Assembly (NCBI GenBank): GCA_022449345.1
Contig: JAKURL010000008.1
Coordinates: forward strand, 17,937 to 81,936
Reading direction: 5' to 3'
DNA: 64,000 nt
Origin: Candidatus Thalassarchaeum sp.
GTDB lineage: Archaea; Thermoplasmatota; Poseidoniia; Poseidoniales; Thalassarchaeaceae
Part shown: positions 20,251 to 29,936 of the stretch, piece after piece
How positions within the stretch are numbered: the first letter of the stretch is position 1
Layout: every line of letters starts with the position of its first letter
Program-made: the position numbers and the translations under genes
The notes under the pieces: model-generated
The model's input: only the letters and a program-made list of their open reading frames with translations
Told to the model about the DNA's origin: nothing
Databases searched by the model: none

Positions 20251-21999
20251 ATGTACTCAGCCGGGCGTAATGCCCGACTGGATGAAGGAGAATCGGAGCT
20301 ATTCGACAATCTGGATCTGGTCGGCATAAGTGGGAGATTTTGCGGAATTCTCACTGAGCGACAGCTGACCTTTGAGGACTACTCTGGCTATGGGATCAGA
20401 ATCAATCTCTCAAACATCTCAACCCTTCGCAATATCAACCTCGCAAGATTGCCGAATAGTTTCCTGACAATCGGTGCTGTTGGGGCCTGGGTAGGTGCTA
20501 CTGTAATGACTCCACCACTAGGCTGGGGAGTCGCCGCAGCAGGTGCTCTCTCGGTATTCGGTTATTTGACAATGAAGACTCCAGTACTATCAATCGAGAC
20601 GAATGCTGGAGACAAATACCTCGTTACCGGAACTCAGCCCGAATTGCTTCGATTGTGTATGATGGTGGACCGAGTTATGCACGGTAGTTCAATCAAAGAA
20701 GCGAAAGCGGGTCTTCGAGAACTAGAAGAAGAGAGAGAAAGATTCCTCGTCGAAACCCTGCCGAAGGCTCTGCTCACGGCTCCAGAAACCATAGAGAATT
20801 CAGAACCAGCCCTCTTTGAGGCTGAACAGGTTTCTTCGGTGTATTCCCCACCTGCAACTACTAACCCGACTCCGTTGACTTCGTTGATGGCAGAGCCTCA
20901 GTTTGCACAACCTGATGTGCAAGAAGGTGGTATTTTTGCCTCTCTGGATGCCTTGGACCCAAGTCCTTCTACAATCCCTACCACCTCACATACTCCAAGT
21001 CAAACAGTAGATTCTCGATCTGCTTACGAAAGAGCTTGGGGGCGTCCTGAATCTCCTGAATGGTACCATGAAAAGGAGGCAGTTGGTACACAAGAAGACA
21101 GACTTGACGAGGCTTTCTCCGACGCTATGGGTTCATTCGATATGTTTGGAGAAGGTGGTCTGTTTGGAGTCGATTCTCCTACCTCAAACCCAACCCCAAC
21201 AAATTACAGCGAATCTGAACCAAGTATGGACTTCTCTCTATTCGATGATAAGCCAGCAACGCCGCAGCAAACAACGACCGGTATAACATCGACAACCTCC
21301 TATTCACCACCAAATTCACCGGATCCCAATAGACCTCTGTCGAGTTCACAAATGATTCGTTCTGCACAATCTGGGTATCTTCAAACTCAGCCTACCGGCA
21401 CACCGAGCTGGGCTCTACCAACTCCAACTGAAAACGCGGTTCGGGAAGAATGTAAACCGGGGATAGTAAAGACAGCTAAGGCACGCTCAGCATGGCAGAG
21501 GGAAAACAGAACTAGGGCCTTAGCTGCACCGACTACAGATCCAGAAAACTTCGGAGAAGAATTCCCAGCGGTTTCAAAACTCGCCAACAGCATGACGACT
21601 GGGAGAGTTCGAAGTTCAGTGGGTAGGCCAAAGAAACAAAATTGGCTTGCTTCACTTCTATCTCCGACTCAGGACCGAAGGGAGTACGCCGATGTTTATG
21701 GCGACGAAGATGGCGAGGCTCACAATGTTGAGGCACGATTCAGGTCTAGTCAACTTCTCAGGTTGCGCTCTGACCAAGACCACCAAGCAGATGTTGCTAC
21801 AAGAGCCAGAGAAATGACTAGCGCTTCTGGGCCTTCTTCCGCTAGAGACGCACTCGACAATGTCGTGTCGAGGGTAGCGTCAGGAGAAGAGAAAACAAAC
21901 ACCAGCAACTCAGAAAATGACCAACTACGCTTTTCGCAGCTTCGCCCAACCAGTCAGAAAGGTGATGGGCGATTACCTGGAATTCGCCAATTGAAGTGA
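20251..21999 (+). CDS. Hypothetical protein: N-terminal globular/TM part with long disordered C-terminal region
   Basis: N-terminal about 170 aa ordered with a hydrophobic segment; remainder S/T/P/Q-rich low complexity. Confidence 0.7.
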   Translation: MYSAGRNARLDEGESELFDNLDLVGISGRFCGILTERQLTFEDYSGYGIRINLSNISTLRNINLARLPNSFLTIGAVGAWVGATVMTPPLGWGVAAAGALSVFGYLTMKTPVLSIETNAGDKYLVTGTQPELLRLCMMVDRVMHGSSIKEAKAGLRELEEERERFLVETLPKALLTAPETIENSEPALFEAEQVSSVYSPPATTNPTPLTSLMAEPQFAQPDVQEGGIFASLDALDPSPSTIPTTSHTPSQTVDSRSAYERAWGRPESPEWYHEKEAVGTQEDRLDEAFSDAMGSFDMFGEGGLFGVDSPTSNPTPTNYSESEPSMDFSLFDDKPATPQQTTTGITSTTSYSPPNSPDPNRPLSSSQMIRSAQSGYLQTQPTGTPSWALPTPTENAVREECKPGIVKTAKARSAWQRENRTRALAAPTTDPENFGEEFPAVSKLANSMTTGRVRSSVGRPKKQNWLASLLSPTQDRREYADVYGDEDGEAHNVEARFRSSQLLRLRSDQDHQADVATRAREMTSASGPSSARDALDNVVSRVASGEEKTNTSNSENDQLRFSQLRPTSQKGDGRLPGIRQLK

Positions 22000-22003
22000 G
22001 TCT

Positions 22004-22969
22004 TTACTTTATTCCGGCTATTCGTCGGTATCTGTCTACACGCGCGTGATATACACCACGGTCTATCGAGACGATTCCTGTTGTACCGATTGCGCCTAAT
22101 GTGAATGAGGAGGTAACTGTGGCGTGAACCAATGCATTCCTAATGGCTTTGACATCACTCAACACCCCTTGTCGTCCGACAAGGTATGCTAGTAGAGAAC
22201 CCGCGAAGGAATCCCCACACCCAGTAGGGTCAACTATCTCATCAGTAGGATAAGCAGGTAATGACAGTTTACCAGCAGGGAGCATTGCAAGGACTCCGCC
22301 ACTTCCACGCTTAGCGATTAAACAACGAGGGCCTGGGCCGGCGGCTGAACCACCATGAAGAGCATCGCCGGACATGATTGATTTCATCGCACGTGGAAGA
22401 ATTTCATCACCAGCGATTGCACATACCTCTTGCTCATTGATTACCACGATGTCGACCTTTCGCATCGCCTCGCTTAGGGTCTCGAACTCGGTTTCGATCC
22501 ATAGCATGAAGGTGTCTAGAACGGTCAATTGAGCACCTGGACATTGATCTAGAACCGCTACCTGAGTAGCCGGATGGGTGCTGGCGCAGAAGAGCACTTC
22601 TGGATTATCCCAGACATCTGGCAAATTAGGTTTGAAATCGCCTAGAACATTTACCTCGGTTGCTAATGTCTCCACTGATTCCATCGCACCCTCATACTTT
22701 CCTGACCAGCGGAAGGTGTCGCCATCTGCCCTTACTACACCGGCTAGATTCAATCCAGCCTTCTCTAGAATCATCTGATCATAAACTGCGAAATCGTCGC
22801 CAACAACCCCAACCAAGCCGACCTTGTTTGGCTCTTGGTCCTTAGTTCGTAGATGGAATGAGGCTGCAAGTCCTGAGTAAACCGCAGCTCCTCCGAGCAG
22901 GTCTGAGCCACTTGCAACCGGAGTTTGGATGTCGTCGTAGCCGATTGAACCAACGATTACCATGTCCAT
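22004..22969 (-). CDS. PfkB-family carbohydrate/nucleoside kinase
   Basis: IGYDDIQTPVASGSDLLGGAAVYSGLAAS and VDPTGCGDSFAGSLLAYL. Confidence 0.9.
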   Translation of the reverse strand: MDMVIVGSIGYDDIQTPVASGSDLLGGAAVYSGLAASFHLRTKDQEPNKVGLVGVVGDDFAVYDQMILEKAGLNLAGVVRADGDTFRWSGKYEGAMESVETLATEVNVLGDFKPNLPDVWDNPEVLFCASTHPATQVAVLDQCPGAQLTVLDTFMLWIETEFETLSEAMRKVDIVVINEQEVCAIAGDEILPRAMKSIMSGDALHGGSAAGPGPRCLIAKRGSGGVLAMLPAGKLSLPAYPTDEIVDPTGCGDSFAGSLLAYLVGRQGVLSDVKAIRNALVHATVTSSFTLGAIGTTGIVSIDRGVYHARVDRYRRIAGIK

Positions 22970-22978
22970 ACTCTCACC

Positions 22979-24316
22979 TCAATTCAACAGGTTCGGATGC
23001 TCTTCGAGATACCTGATTGACACATCTCTGTTGCGGAAGTCTTGTTCTGTAAGAATTGCTCGATGCAATGGGATTAATGTTTCAACACCCAAAATCATGG
23101 TTTCTGCAAGGGCTGCATCGAGTCTCCTAATCGCTTCCTCACGGTCTTTGCCCCAAACGATTAGTTTGGCAAGCAATGAGTCGAAGGAGGGCGGCATATC
23201 GTATCCGGTGTGGGCATGAGTATCGACGCGAACGCCTGGACCCGCTGGCCAATGACATTCCCAAAGTCGACCCGGAGATGGTTCCAAAGTTCGCGGGTTC
23301 TCGGCGTTGATTCGCACCTGAATCGCATGACCGGAAATCTCGATTTTTTCTTGTTTAACAGGAAGGCTCTCACCCGATGCGACACGAATCCCAAGCGAAA
23401 CAAGGTCATGACCAGTTATCATCTCGGTAACCGTATGCTCGACCTGAACTCGAGGGTTGACTTCTAGGAAGTAGAACTCGCCGTGAGCGTCTCGAAGGAA
23501 CTCAAAGGTTGCAAGTCCCTTGTAGCCGACCGCTTTGGCTCCGGCTACGACTCGAGCGCCAATATCGGCTCTAACCTCCTCAGATAGCCATGGGCCCTCC
23601 TCGAGAATCTTCTGGTGTCGGCGTTGTATCGAACAGAATCTCTCACCGAAGTGAACTGCATTTTCGCCGTCACCGAGAACTTGGAATTCAACGTGCTGCG
23701 CTCCTTCGATGAATTTCTCCAAGAAGACTCGGTCATCACCGAAGGCAGAAAGTGCTCGGCCTTGACATAGGTTCAGAGCCGATTCGAATTCGTCGACTGA
23801 ATCTACCTCTTGCATTCCAATTCCGCCACCTCCAGCAGCCGCCTTGATAATCACAGGAAAGCCGATATCGGCAGCGATGGCCGCTGCCTCAGTGGGATCG
23901 GATACCGGCCCAGGAGAACCCTTTGCAATCGGCAATCCTGCCTTCGACATAGTTTCTCGAGCGGTAATTTTGTCACCGAGTATTCTCAATACCTCTGCGC
24001 TTGGACCGATGAAAATGATACCCTCTTCGGCCAGCCTATCGGCAAAAATTGGGTTCTCCGCGAGAAAGCCATATCCAGGGTGTACAGCGTCTGCACCGAC
24101 CTCTTTTGCAGCAGCTACAATCGCCTCTATATCTAGGTAAGATGCAAGAGGGTCGTCTCGGGCAATATGAATTGCTTCGTCTGCAAGACGGACCGGTGTT
24201 GTCAGCCTATCTTCTCGACCGTGAATCATCACCGCCTCGATTCCGAGGGTTCTCAGAGAACGCAAAATTCGTAGGGCTATCTCGCCTCGATTCGCAATCA
24301 GCACCCTGCGGAACAT
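22979..24316 (-). CDS. accC: Biotin carboxylase subunit of acyl-CoA carboxylase
   Basis: FRRVLIANRGEIALRILRSLRTLGIE, HPGYGFLAEN, KAAAGGGGIGMQ, FLEVNPRVQVEHTVTE. Confidence 0.95.
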   Translation of the reverse strand: MFRRVLIANRGEIALRILRSLRTLGIEAVMIHGREDRLTTPVRLADEAIHIARDDPLASYLDIEAIVAAAKEVGADAVHPGYGFLAENPIFADRLAEEGIIFIGPSAEVLRILGDKITARETMSKAGLPIAKGSPGPVSDPTEAAAIAADIGFPVIIKAAAGGGGIGMQEVDSVDEFESALNLCQGRALSAFGDDRVFLEKFIEGAQHVEFQVLGDGENAVHFGERFCSIQRRHQKILEEGPWLSEEVRADIGARVVAGAKAVGYKGLATFEFLRDAHGEFYFLEVNPRVQVEHTVTEMITGHDLVSLGIRVASGESLPVKQEKIEISGHAIQVRINAENPRTLEPSPGRLWECHWPAGPGVRVDTHAHTGYDMPPSFDSLLAKLIVWGKDREEAIRRLDAALAETMILGVETLIPLHRAILTEQDFRNRDVSIRYLEEHPNLLN

Positions 24317-24354
24317 CGAAGGTCGCTATAGGCTGAATCCTATGTAGGGTTCGG

Positions 24355-24373
24355 CGACCGCCGAAGGCGGTCG
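24355..24373. repeat. Perfect 8-bp stem, GAA loop
   Basis: CGACCGCC-GAA-GGCGGTCG between FNR-type gene and accC. Confidence 0.85.
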
Positions 24374-24404
24374 AACAGTAAAAAAGCAAGAAAAATTGCT
24401 GTAA

Positions 24405-25862
24405 TCAGTAAACGTCACGCAGATATCTCTTGTCAGTCTTCATCATTCTAACTTCGACGAATTCCTTGGCCTCATCGGCTGACATACCGCCGAAATCTGC
24501 ACAAATCTGAATCAATGTTGAGTGTACGTCCTTGGCCATGTAATTCTTGTCACCGCAGACGTAGAAGTGAGCTCCACCGTCAATCCAATTCCAAATTTCT
24601 TGGCCGTGTTTAATCATCAGGTGTTGAACGTAGACCTTCTCATCTCCAGCCCGACTCCATGCTAGGTCGTGCCGATCTAGTACACCTCTCTCCTTCCAGT
24701 CCTCCATTTCATCTCGGTAGTAGTATTCTCCTTCCTCGGTCCAGTCTCCAAAGAATAGCCAATTGCGACCTTTGTCTCCGTTGATATCGCGCTGTTGAAG
24801 ATATGCTCTGAACGGTGCTATCCCAGTTCCTGGACCGACCATTATGCAGTCGGTATTGCCATCCTCTGGTAAGATGAACGAACGGGTTGGTGACATGAAT
24901 ACGCCGATTTCGGTATCATCGACCTGACAACGATCGGCGAGGAATCCAGTACACAAGCCGGTTCGGTCACGCTCGTGGTGAGAATATCGAACAATTGCCA
25001 CGGTCAAATGAACGGTTCCGGGTTCGTGTTCAGGACTGCTAGCGATTGAGTATAGGCGCGGTTTCAGTCGGTCCATACCATCGACGAGTTGTTGTGCGGT
25101 AAATCCGATGTGTCCGAAATCCCCCATCGCATCGATGTAATCGCGAGACCAAATGTAGTCCTCCATAGTATCGGCATCTTCTGTCAAGTTCCTCCAAAGA
25201 ATTTCAGCAGGGTCACAAGCAGCGCCAATCTCTTCGTAGCCTTCTGGAACATCTTCACCTTCACCGGAGCCCGACCAATCAACCAGTAGCACTCCATCCT
25301 CGGTTGATACTCGATGTCTACGGGCTATTCGAATCTCAACCGGTCCATCATCACCCATGCGGTTGCCTAGATTTTGAATCCACTTCTTCGATACTCGATG
25401 AATCTCTAGATGGTCGGTAAGGGCTTCACTTAGTGTAGTATGACCGAAGTGTGTTTCAACCATTTCATCTCCACTGAAGTTAGCGGTTGACAGCAAATCC
25501 TCGACCAATTCTGGTGGACAACAAGGAATTACTCCAAGAGCATCTCCGGCCTTGTATTCTAGACCGGAATCTCCCAAATTGAATACAATGTGGCGAGTTT
25601 CCTTGCGAGAACCTTCACTATTGAGGACGTAATTCTCCGTTAACTTCGAGATGAACGGATTCTTTGCACTCCAATCGGACACAGCACTCACCAGTGTCTC
25701 GCCGAGCCGAAGTCCGTTTATCAAAGAAGGGGGAGAAGGTTCGCCCGCGTAGCGGGCGTTGATACCCGAATGGCTCAAGTCATGAACGCCACATGGAGGG
25801 TCATGCCGCGCGTGCAGTTCCTCGGGACGGGGAATGCTTTCTCGCCTCATGGAAGGATGCAC
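24405..25862 (-). CDS. CysJ/CPR-type NADPH:flavin reductase (FAD/NADPH domains, no flavodoxin domain)
   Basis: RLYSIASSPEHEPGTVHLTV, TGLCTGFLAD, GTGIAPFRAYLQQR, FYVCGDKNYMAKDV; true start probably downstream of 25862, perhaps TTG near 25724 (LINGLRLGETLV). Confidence 0.85.
   Translation of the reverse strand: MHPSMRRESIPRPEELHARHDPPCGVHDLSHSGINARYAGEPSPPSLINGLRLGETLVSAVSDWSAKNPFISKLTENYVLNSEGSRKETRHIVFNLGDSGLEYKAGDALGVIPCCPPELVEDLLSTANFSGDEMVETHFGHTTLSEALTDHLEIHRVSKKWIQNLGNRMGDDGPVEIRIARRHRVSTEDGVLLVDWSGSGEGEDVPEGYEEIGAACDPAEILWRNLTEDADTMEDYIWSRDYIDAMGDFGHIGFTAQQLVDGMDRLKPRLYSIASSPEHEPGTVHLTVAIVRYSHHERDRTGLCTGFLADRCQVDDTEIGVFMSPTRSFILPEDGNTDCIMVGPGTGIAPFRAYLQQRDINGDKGRNWLFFGDWTEEGEYYYRDEMEDWKERGVLDRHDLAWSRAGDEKVYVQHLMIKHGQEIWNWIDGGAHFYVCGDKNYMAKDVHSTLIQICADFGGMSADEAKEFVEVRMMKTDKRYLRDVY
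25742..25758. repeat. Perfect 7-bp stem, GTA loop, in divergent intergenic region
   Basis: CGCCCGC-GTA-GCGGGCG. Confidence 0.85.
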
Positions 25863-26588
25863 GCGTTGATTCTAATCGATGGACATACACTGGTTGACAC
25901 ACCGCCAACTCTGCTCCCGCAATTGCGTCGTGTTGGAGTTTCAACGAAGCAAATCGAGAACCTATTGTTTACTCACTGGCATGCAGATCATATGTTCGGA
26001 TTCCCTTTCTTAATTCTTGAGAGGCGCTACATCGCGAATGCTGAGAAGCCTCTGAATGTCTACCTCAGACCCAGAGGTCGAGAGATTCTCTCAAACCTCT
26101 GTCATGTTGGTTTTCCTAGAAGCTTAGACGAGGCCTTGAGTGATGACATTAATTGGATTGAGAGTGAATCCGGAGACATAGAAAACTCAGATTGGACTTT
26201 CGAAAGATTCCAAGTTGTTCACACTCCTGAGACCGACCCTCACGGCTACATGCTAAGCCACAAGAGTGGATTCAAACTGCTTCATTGTGGCGACTCCGGC
26301 ACTTGTCAAGAGATTGAAGAAAGAGCCGCATATGCTGATGTAATTCTGATAGAAATGGGAGTTCCAGATTTTGTAGAAAGCCCTAACCACCACAATCCGA
26401 GCCAAGTTAATTCACTATCTCAACGGCATCCACACGCGACAATTTTGGTGACCCATAACTACGCCGATGCTAATGATCAGGAAGGAGGTTTTTCAATGCC
26501 TACATTGAACGAAGGGATTGTCCAACTTGAGGATGGAGACGAGTTACAAATAGACGAAAATGGCGGCCATATTCTTGTTAGAAAATAG
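25803..26588 (+). CDS. Metallo-beta-lactamase-fold hydrolase (RNase Z-like family)
   Basis: MPRVQFLGTGNAFSPHGRMHALILIDGHTLVDTPP, FTHWHADHMFGFPF, LLHCGDSG; ORF from 25770. Confidence 0.9.
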   Translation: MPRVQFLGTGNAFSPHGRMHALILIDGHTLVDTPPTLLPQLRRVGVSTKQIENLLFTHWHADHMFGFPFLILERRYIANAEKPLNVYLRPRGREILSNLCHVGFPRSLDEALSDDINWIESESGDIENSDWTFERFQVVHTPETDPHGYMLSHKSGFKLLHCGDSGTCQEIEERAAYADVILIEMGVPDFVESPNHHNPSQVNSLSQRHPHATILVTHNYADANDQEGGFSMPTLNEGIVQLEDGDELQIDENGGHILVRK

Positions 26589-26995
26589 TGTTGTAAAATT
26601 AACTTCTATAAATATAAAGAGATTGAAAAAAAGACATTATCTTACAATAAACTAGCGATTTTCTTATTCAAATTTTCATCACTCGCTAGCACATCTGCAA
26701 TTCATCTTGTTTGAAGGTATAATTCTCATCATGTTTGTGGTGAAAAAAGTAAACCGGTTTCAAGAGATTGTACAAAAAAAGGCCTACTGAAATGTTATTT
26801 TGCTAGAAATTTTCCAATCTAATGACAAAATCATAATCATATCGGGGACATACATAATGAGTCATTCCTTCACCATCGGTCCGGCAACTTTCATTACCTC
26901 CAACGCCCTCGTGAAGAATCCGCGTTTACATCCGACGACTCCAGACATAGTACGAGGCAGTAGACTTGGAAAGACCAGCGGTTGTGTGATAAAAA
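26589..26995. other. oriC: Candidate replication origin (AT-rich intergenic upstream of orc1/cdc6)
   Basis: AT-rich about 400 bp; inverted repeat CTAGCGA/TCGCTAG (26652-26658, 26683-26689), palindrome AAACCGGTTT (26751-26760), repeated AGAGATTG..(A)7G at 26618 and 26763; adjacent Cdc6 gene. Confidence 0.55.
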
Positions 26996-28234
26996 ATGGA
27001 AGGAAATATTTTCGAGAAGATTTTGGGGCAAGATTCCCTCTTCCTAGATAGAAAAGCCTTCGACCACGCTTTCGAGCCTACTACTCTACCGCACCGAGAT
27101 CGTGAGGTTGAGGCTCTAGTGAGAAATCTGGTCGACGCCCTCAACGGACATATTCCTTCGAACATGCTCCTCTACGGTGTGCCTGGATCTGGAAAGACTG
27201 TGGTAACCAGATTCGTCTTGGGGCAACTCAGAGAAAAAGGCAAGGATATGGGTCAACCTGTGCGCACATACGAGATTAACTGCAGAAACGTAGATACTCG
27301 TTACAGAGTTGTACAGACTTTGGCTACAAAATTGACTCAACGAGGGGATGTCCCTATTCCATTCACCGGTTGGCCAACTGATAGAGTTCTGGAACATTTG
27401 GTAGAAAGGATGGACCGTGCTGGTGGAGTTCACATCATTGTTCTCGATGAAATCGACAATCTTGTTGAACGGGCGGGAGATAACCTGCTGTACAATCTAA
27501 CCAGCCTAAACACAATCCTACAACACTCGAGATGTTGCATAATCGGAATCAGCAATGATTTGCATTTCACTCAGTTACTCGACCCGAGGGTCTCTGGTAG
27601 ACTTGGTCAAGAAGACCTCATCTTCCACCCATACGGAGCATCAGAAATTACCGACATTCTCACCGAGAGAGTCAAGACCGGTCTACGCGAGGATGTACTC
27701 GATCAGGGTGTGGTGCAACTTTGCGCCGCACTAGCTGCACAGGAGCACGGTGACGCTCGTCGTGCCTTGGATCTTCTTCGAATATCGGTACAGAAGGCAG
27801 AGCAGCGCTCTCAAATCAAGGTCGACCCAAGACACGTTAGGCTTGCACAATCACAATTGGAACATGACCAAGTAACGCCGGTACTACAGACTCTTCCACT
27901 ACACCAGAAGTTGGTTCTATTCGCAATCCGAATCAATGAGGACAATGGACTTCGAAATATCTCCACTGGAGAAGTTTACAGGACATACTCCGATGCATGT
28001 CTAAATGTAAACGTCGAGCCATTGACCCCTAGGAGAATCTCAACCTTGCTAAACGAATTGGATACGCTTGGTATGATTATGGCTCGCAACGTCAGCAAGG
28101 GAAGAGGTGGACGCAGCAAACAAGTCAATTCTGCAATTCCGAAGACGGTTGATGCCGTAACTACGATGAGTGAGGCCGACCCACTAATCGCTGAAGCCGC
28201 TCGATGTCGCTACAGATTGCAGGGCCATCTGTGA
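26996..28234 (+). CDS. cdc6: Orc1/Cdc6 replication initiator
   Basis: LLYGVPGSGKTVVTRFVL, IIVLDEIDNLVERAGDNLLYNL, GISNDLHFTQLLDPRVSGRLGQEDLIFHPY, C-terminal winged helix. Confidence 0.96.
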   Translation: MEGNIFEKILGQDSLFLDRKAFDHAFEPTTLPHRDREVEALVRNLVDALNGHIPSNMLLYGVPGSGKTVVTRFVLGQLREKGKDMGQPVRTYEINCRNVDTRYRVVQTLATKLTQRGDVPIPFTGWPTDRVLEHLVERMDRAGGVHIIVLDEIDNLVERAGDNLLYNLTSLNTILQHSRCCIIGISNDLHFTQLLDPRVSGRLGQEDLIFHPYGASEITDILTERVKTGLREDVLDQGVVQLCAALAAQEHGDARRALDLLRISVQKAEQRSQIKVDPRHVRLAQSQLEHDQVTPVLQTLPLHQKLVLFAIRINEDNGLRNISTGEVYRTYSDACLNVNVEPLTPRRISTLLNELDTLGMIMARNVSKGRGGRSKQVNSAIPKTVDAVTTMSEADPLIAEAARCRYRLQGHL

Positions 28235-28283
28235 GGAAATCGACACCTTGAAGACGATTTTGACCGATTATGCTACAAATATC

Positions 28284-28301
28284 GAGGCCCTTTAGGGCCT
28301 C
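28284..28301. repeat. Perfect inverted repeat downstream of cdc6
   Basis: GAGGCCC-TTTA-GGGCCTC. Confidence 0.85.
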
Positions 28302-28336
28302 AACGGTTAAACCGAGTTCTTAGGTCGCCGCACCCG

Positions 28337-28867
28337 ATGTCCCTCACTGACACCGACTGGTACTCGACTCTGACTCGCCCGAGTCGCACCACTTCGACAG
28401 TTATGCTGCTGCTTGGAGGATGGGTGCTATTGCTCACAATCGTCAACATTACCATCGGCGCTTACTCATCTGGATTCAAGGCCCTTTGGCTCGGATTCCT
28501 AAGCAATGGATCTCTAGGTGATGTATACGTAGACCACGATGGAATCTCAATCGTTGTTGACGATATCGTCTTTGGAATTCTAGGAATCGCGCTAATTGCA
28601 ATCGGCCACATGGGTATGTCGAAGGCGGTAGAAGGAGGTACAATTTCAGCAATCAAGAATCTACCAAGTTGTCTTTCCGGATTGTTTTCGGGTGAGGATG
28701 GGATCCGTAAATCAATTGCCGATTGGATGATTGTATTTGCAATCGTCTTCTACCTTGCTTGGTCAGCACAATACAACACATGGGTAGATCCAGGTGTATT
28801 CGCTGTCAGTGTAATTCCATTCATGTTCGGTGTCGGCCTGAATTTGTTAGACAAGGCCGAGGCTTGA
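28337..28867 (+). CDS. Multi-TM membrane protein of unknown function
   Basis: 176-aa hydrophobic ORF, about 4 TM. Confidence 0.65.
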   Translation: MSLTDTDWYSTLTRPSRTTSTVMLLLGGWVLLLTIVNITIGAYSSGFKALWLGFLSNGSLGDVYVDHDGISIVVDDIVFGILGIALIAIGHMGMSKAVEGGTISAIKNLPSCLSGLFSGEDGIRKSIADWMIVFAIVFYLAWSAQYNTWVDPGVFAVSVIPFMFGVGLNLLDKAEA

Positions 28868-28879
28868 GGCTGATTTATC

Positions 28880-29893
28880 TCAAGCCCTATCCATCGCTGC
28901 TAGAAGATCTCTGCAGCGTGACTTGGAATCGAAACCTGTCCAACGTAGGACCACGCCTCGGCTAGGCTGACCATAGAGAACCACAGCGCCCAGTGATGCC
29001 ATTGGATGAAGCAGCAGAGGGGCTAGGTCTTCTTCGCCATCTACATCGATGAGGCAAGTTCGGGCACTTTCATTCCAAGCCTGTATAGCGCCTGCACAGG
29101 CATGGAACAAATCGGTGCTTAGCTGACCCGGTGGGTTCTCGCAGGCGCGTCTATCATCGTATAGGGAGGCATCTATTGTCGAAGCACCTTCCCATTCCTG
29201 TCGCTTGGTCTTACCATCAATCAGAGCGATGTCTGCAGGGCTTCCCAAATCTTGCAGAGCTTTAACCGTGATATCGCCAACTGCAATTATTGGGCCATGA
29301 CTGCCAAATATTTCCTCAAGAATAGCCCGCATTGCAATGCTTGTATCATCTTCTGGACCCTCGAACAATTGACCAAATGGATCCTTGAGATTAGCTTCGA
29401 CCTCTTTTGTCATGATTAGATTGGTTTCACCCGCATCCTCGGGAAGATAGGATTGGCCGTCTTTGTCAATCTCGCCTTGGCGGATTCTAGAACTGGAAAT
29501 TGGAGTGCCGTCGTGAGCATTTACATGTTCGACCTTGAGGATCTCTAGTGGTAGCAAGCCATTGCTCTCTCGGGAACGATTAATCCTCTCACAACCCGCC
29601 AATGTTTCAGGTGTGCAAAGTATGGCTGTAGCTTCCTCATGCCATGGTGCAGGTCCGTCTTCATCCTCTAACAAATCAACAGAAATTCGGTTGGATTCAG
29701 TATCGAGAGATTCTACCATTTTCAGCGACCTTTCAGACCATGATTCGATTCGAGGATCTTTTGCCTGTGCAATCTGGTCGTTGGTAAGCCAGACCTCAAG
29801 CCTTTGACACTCTGAGAGTCCATGCTCGATAAGTGCCCGATGCCCTGCATGAAAGCGGTCGAAAGTTCCGCCAACCAATCCTAGTGAGTGCAT
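28880..29893 (-). CDS. Phosphopantetheine adenylyltransferase fused to DUF359 GTP-dependent dephospho-CoA kinase
   Basis: N-term GLVGGTFDRFHAGHRALIEHGL (nucleotidyltransferase); C-term GPIIAVGDITVKALQDLGSPADIALIDGKTKRQEW (DUF359). Confidence 0.88.
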   Translation of the reverse strand: MHSLGLVGGTFDRFHAGHRALIEHGLSECQRLEVWLTNDQIAQAKDPRIESWSERSLKMVESLDTESNRISVDLLEDEDGPAPWHEEATAILCTPETLAGCERINRSRESNGLLPLEILKVEHVNAHDGTPISSSRIRQGEIDKDGQSYLPEDAGETNLIMTKEVEANLKDPFGQLFEGPEDDTSIAMRAILEEIFGSHGPIIAVGDITVKALQDLGSPADIALIDGKTKRQEWEGASTIDASLYDDRRACENPPGQLSTDLFHACAGAIQAWNESARTCLIDVDGEEDLAPLLLHPMASLGAVVLYGQPSRGVVLRWTGFDSKSRCRDLLAAMDRA

Positions 29894-29936
29894 CGTTAGT
29901 CACCCGGTGTATGAAGTCTTGAGGGCTTTGGAATAA

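Noticed and set aside
26800-27051. 83-aa ORF overlapping the cdc6 start
   Set aside because: Lies in the AT-rich putative origin and overlaps cdc6; no protein signature
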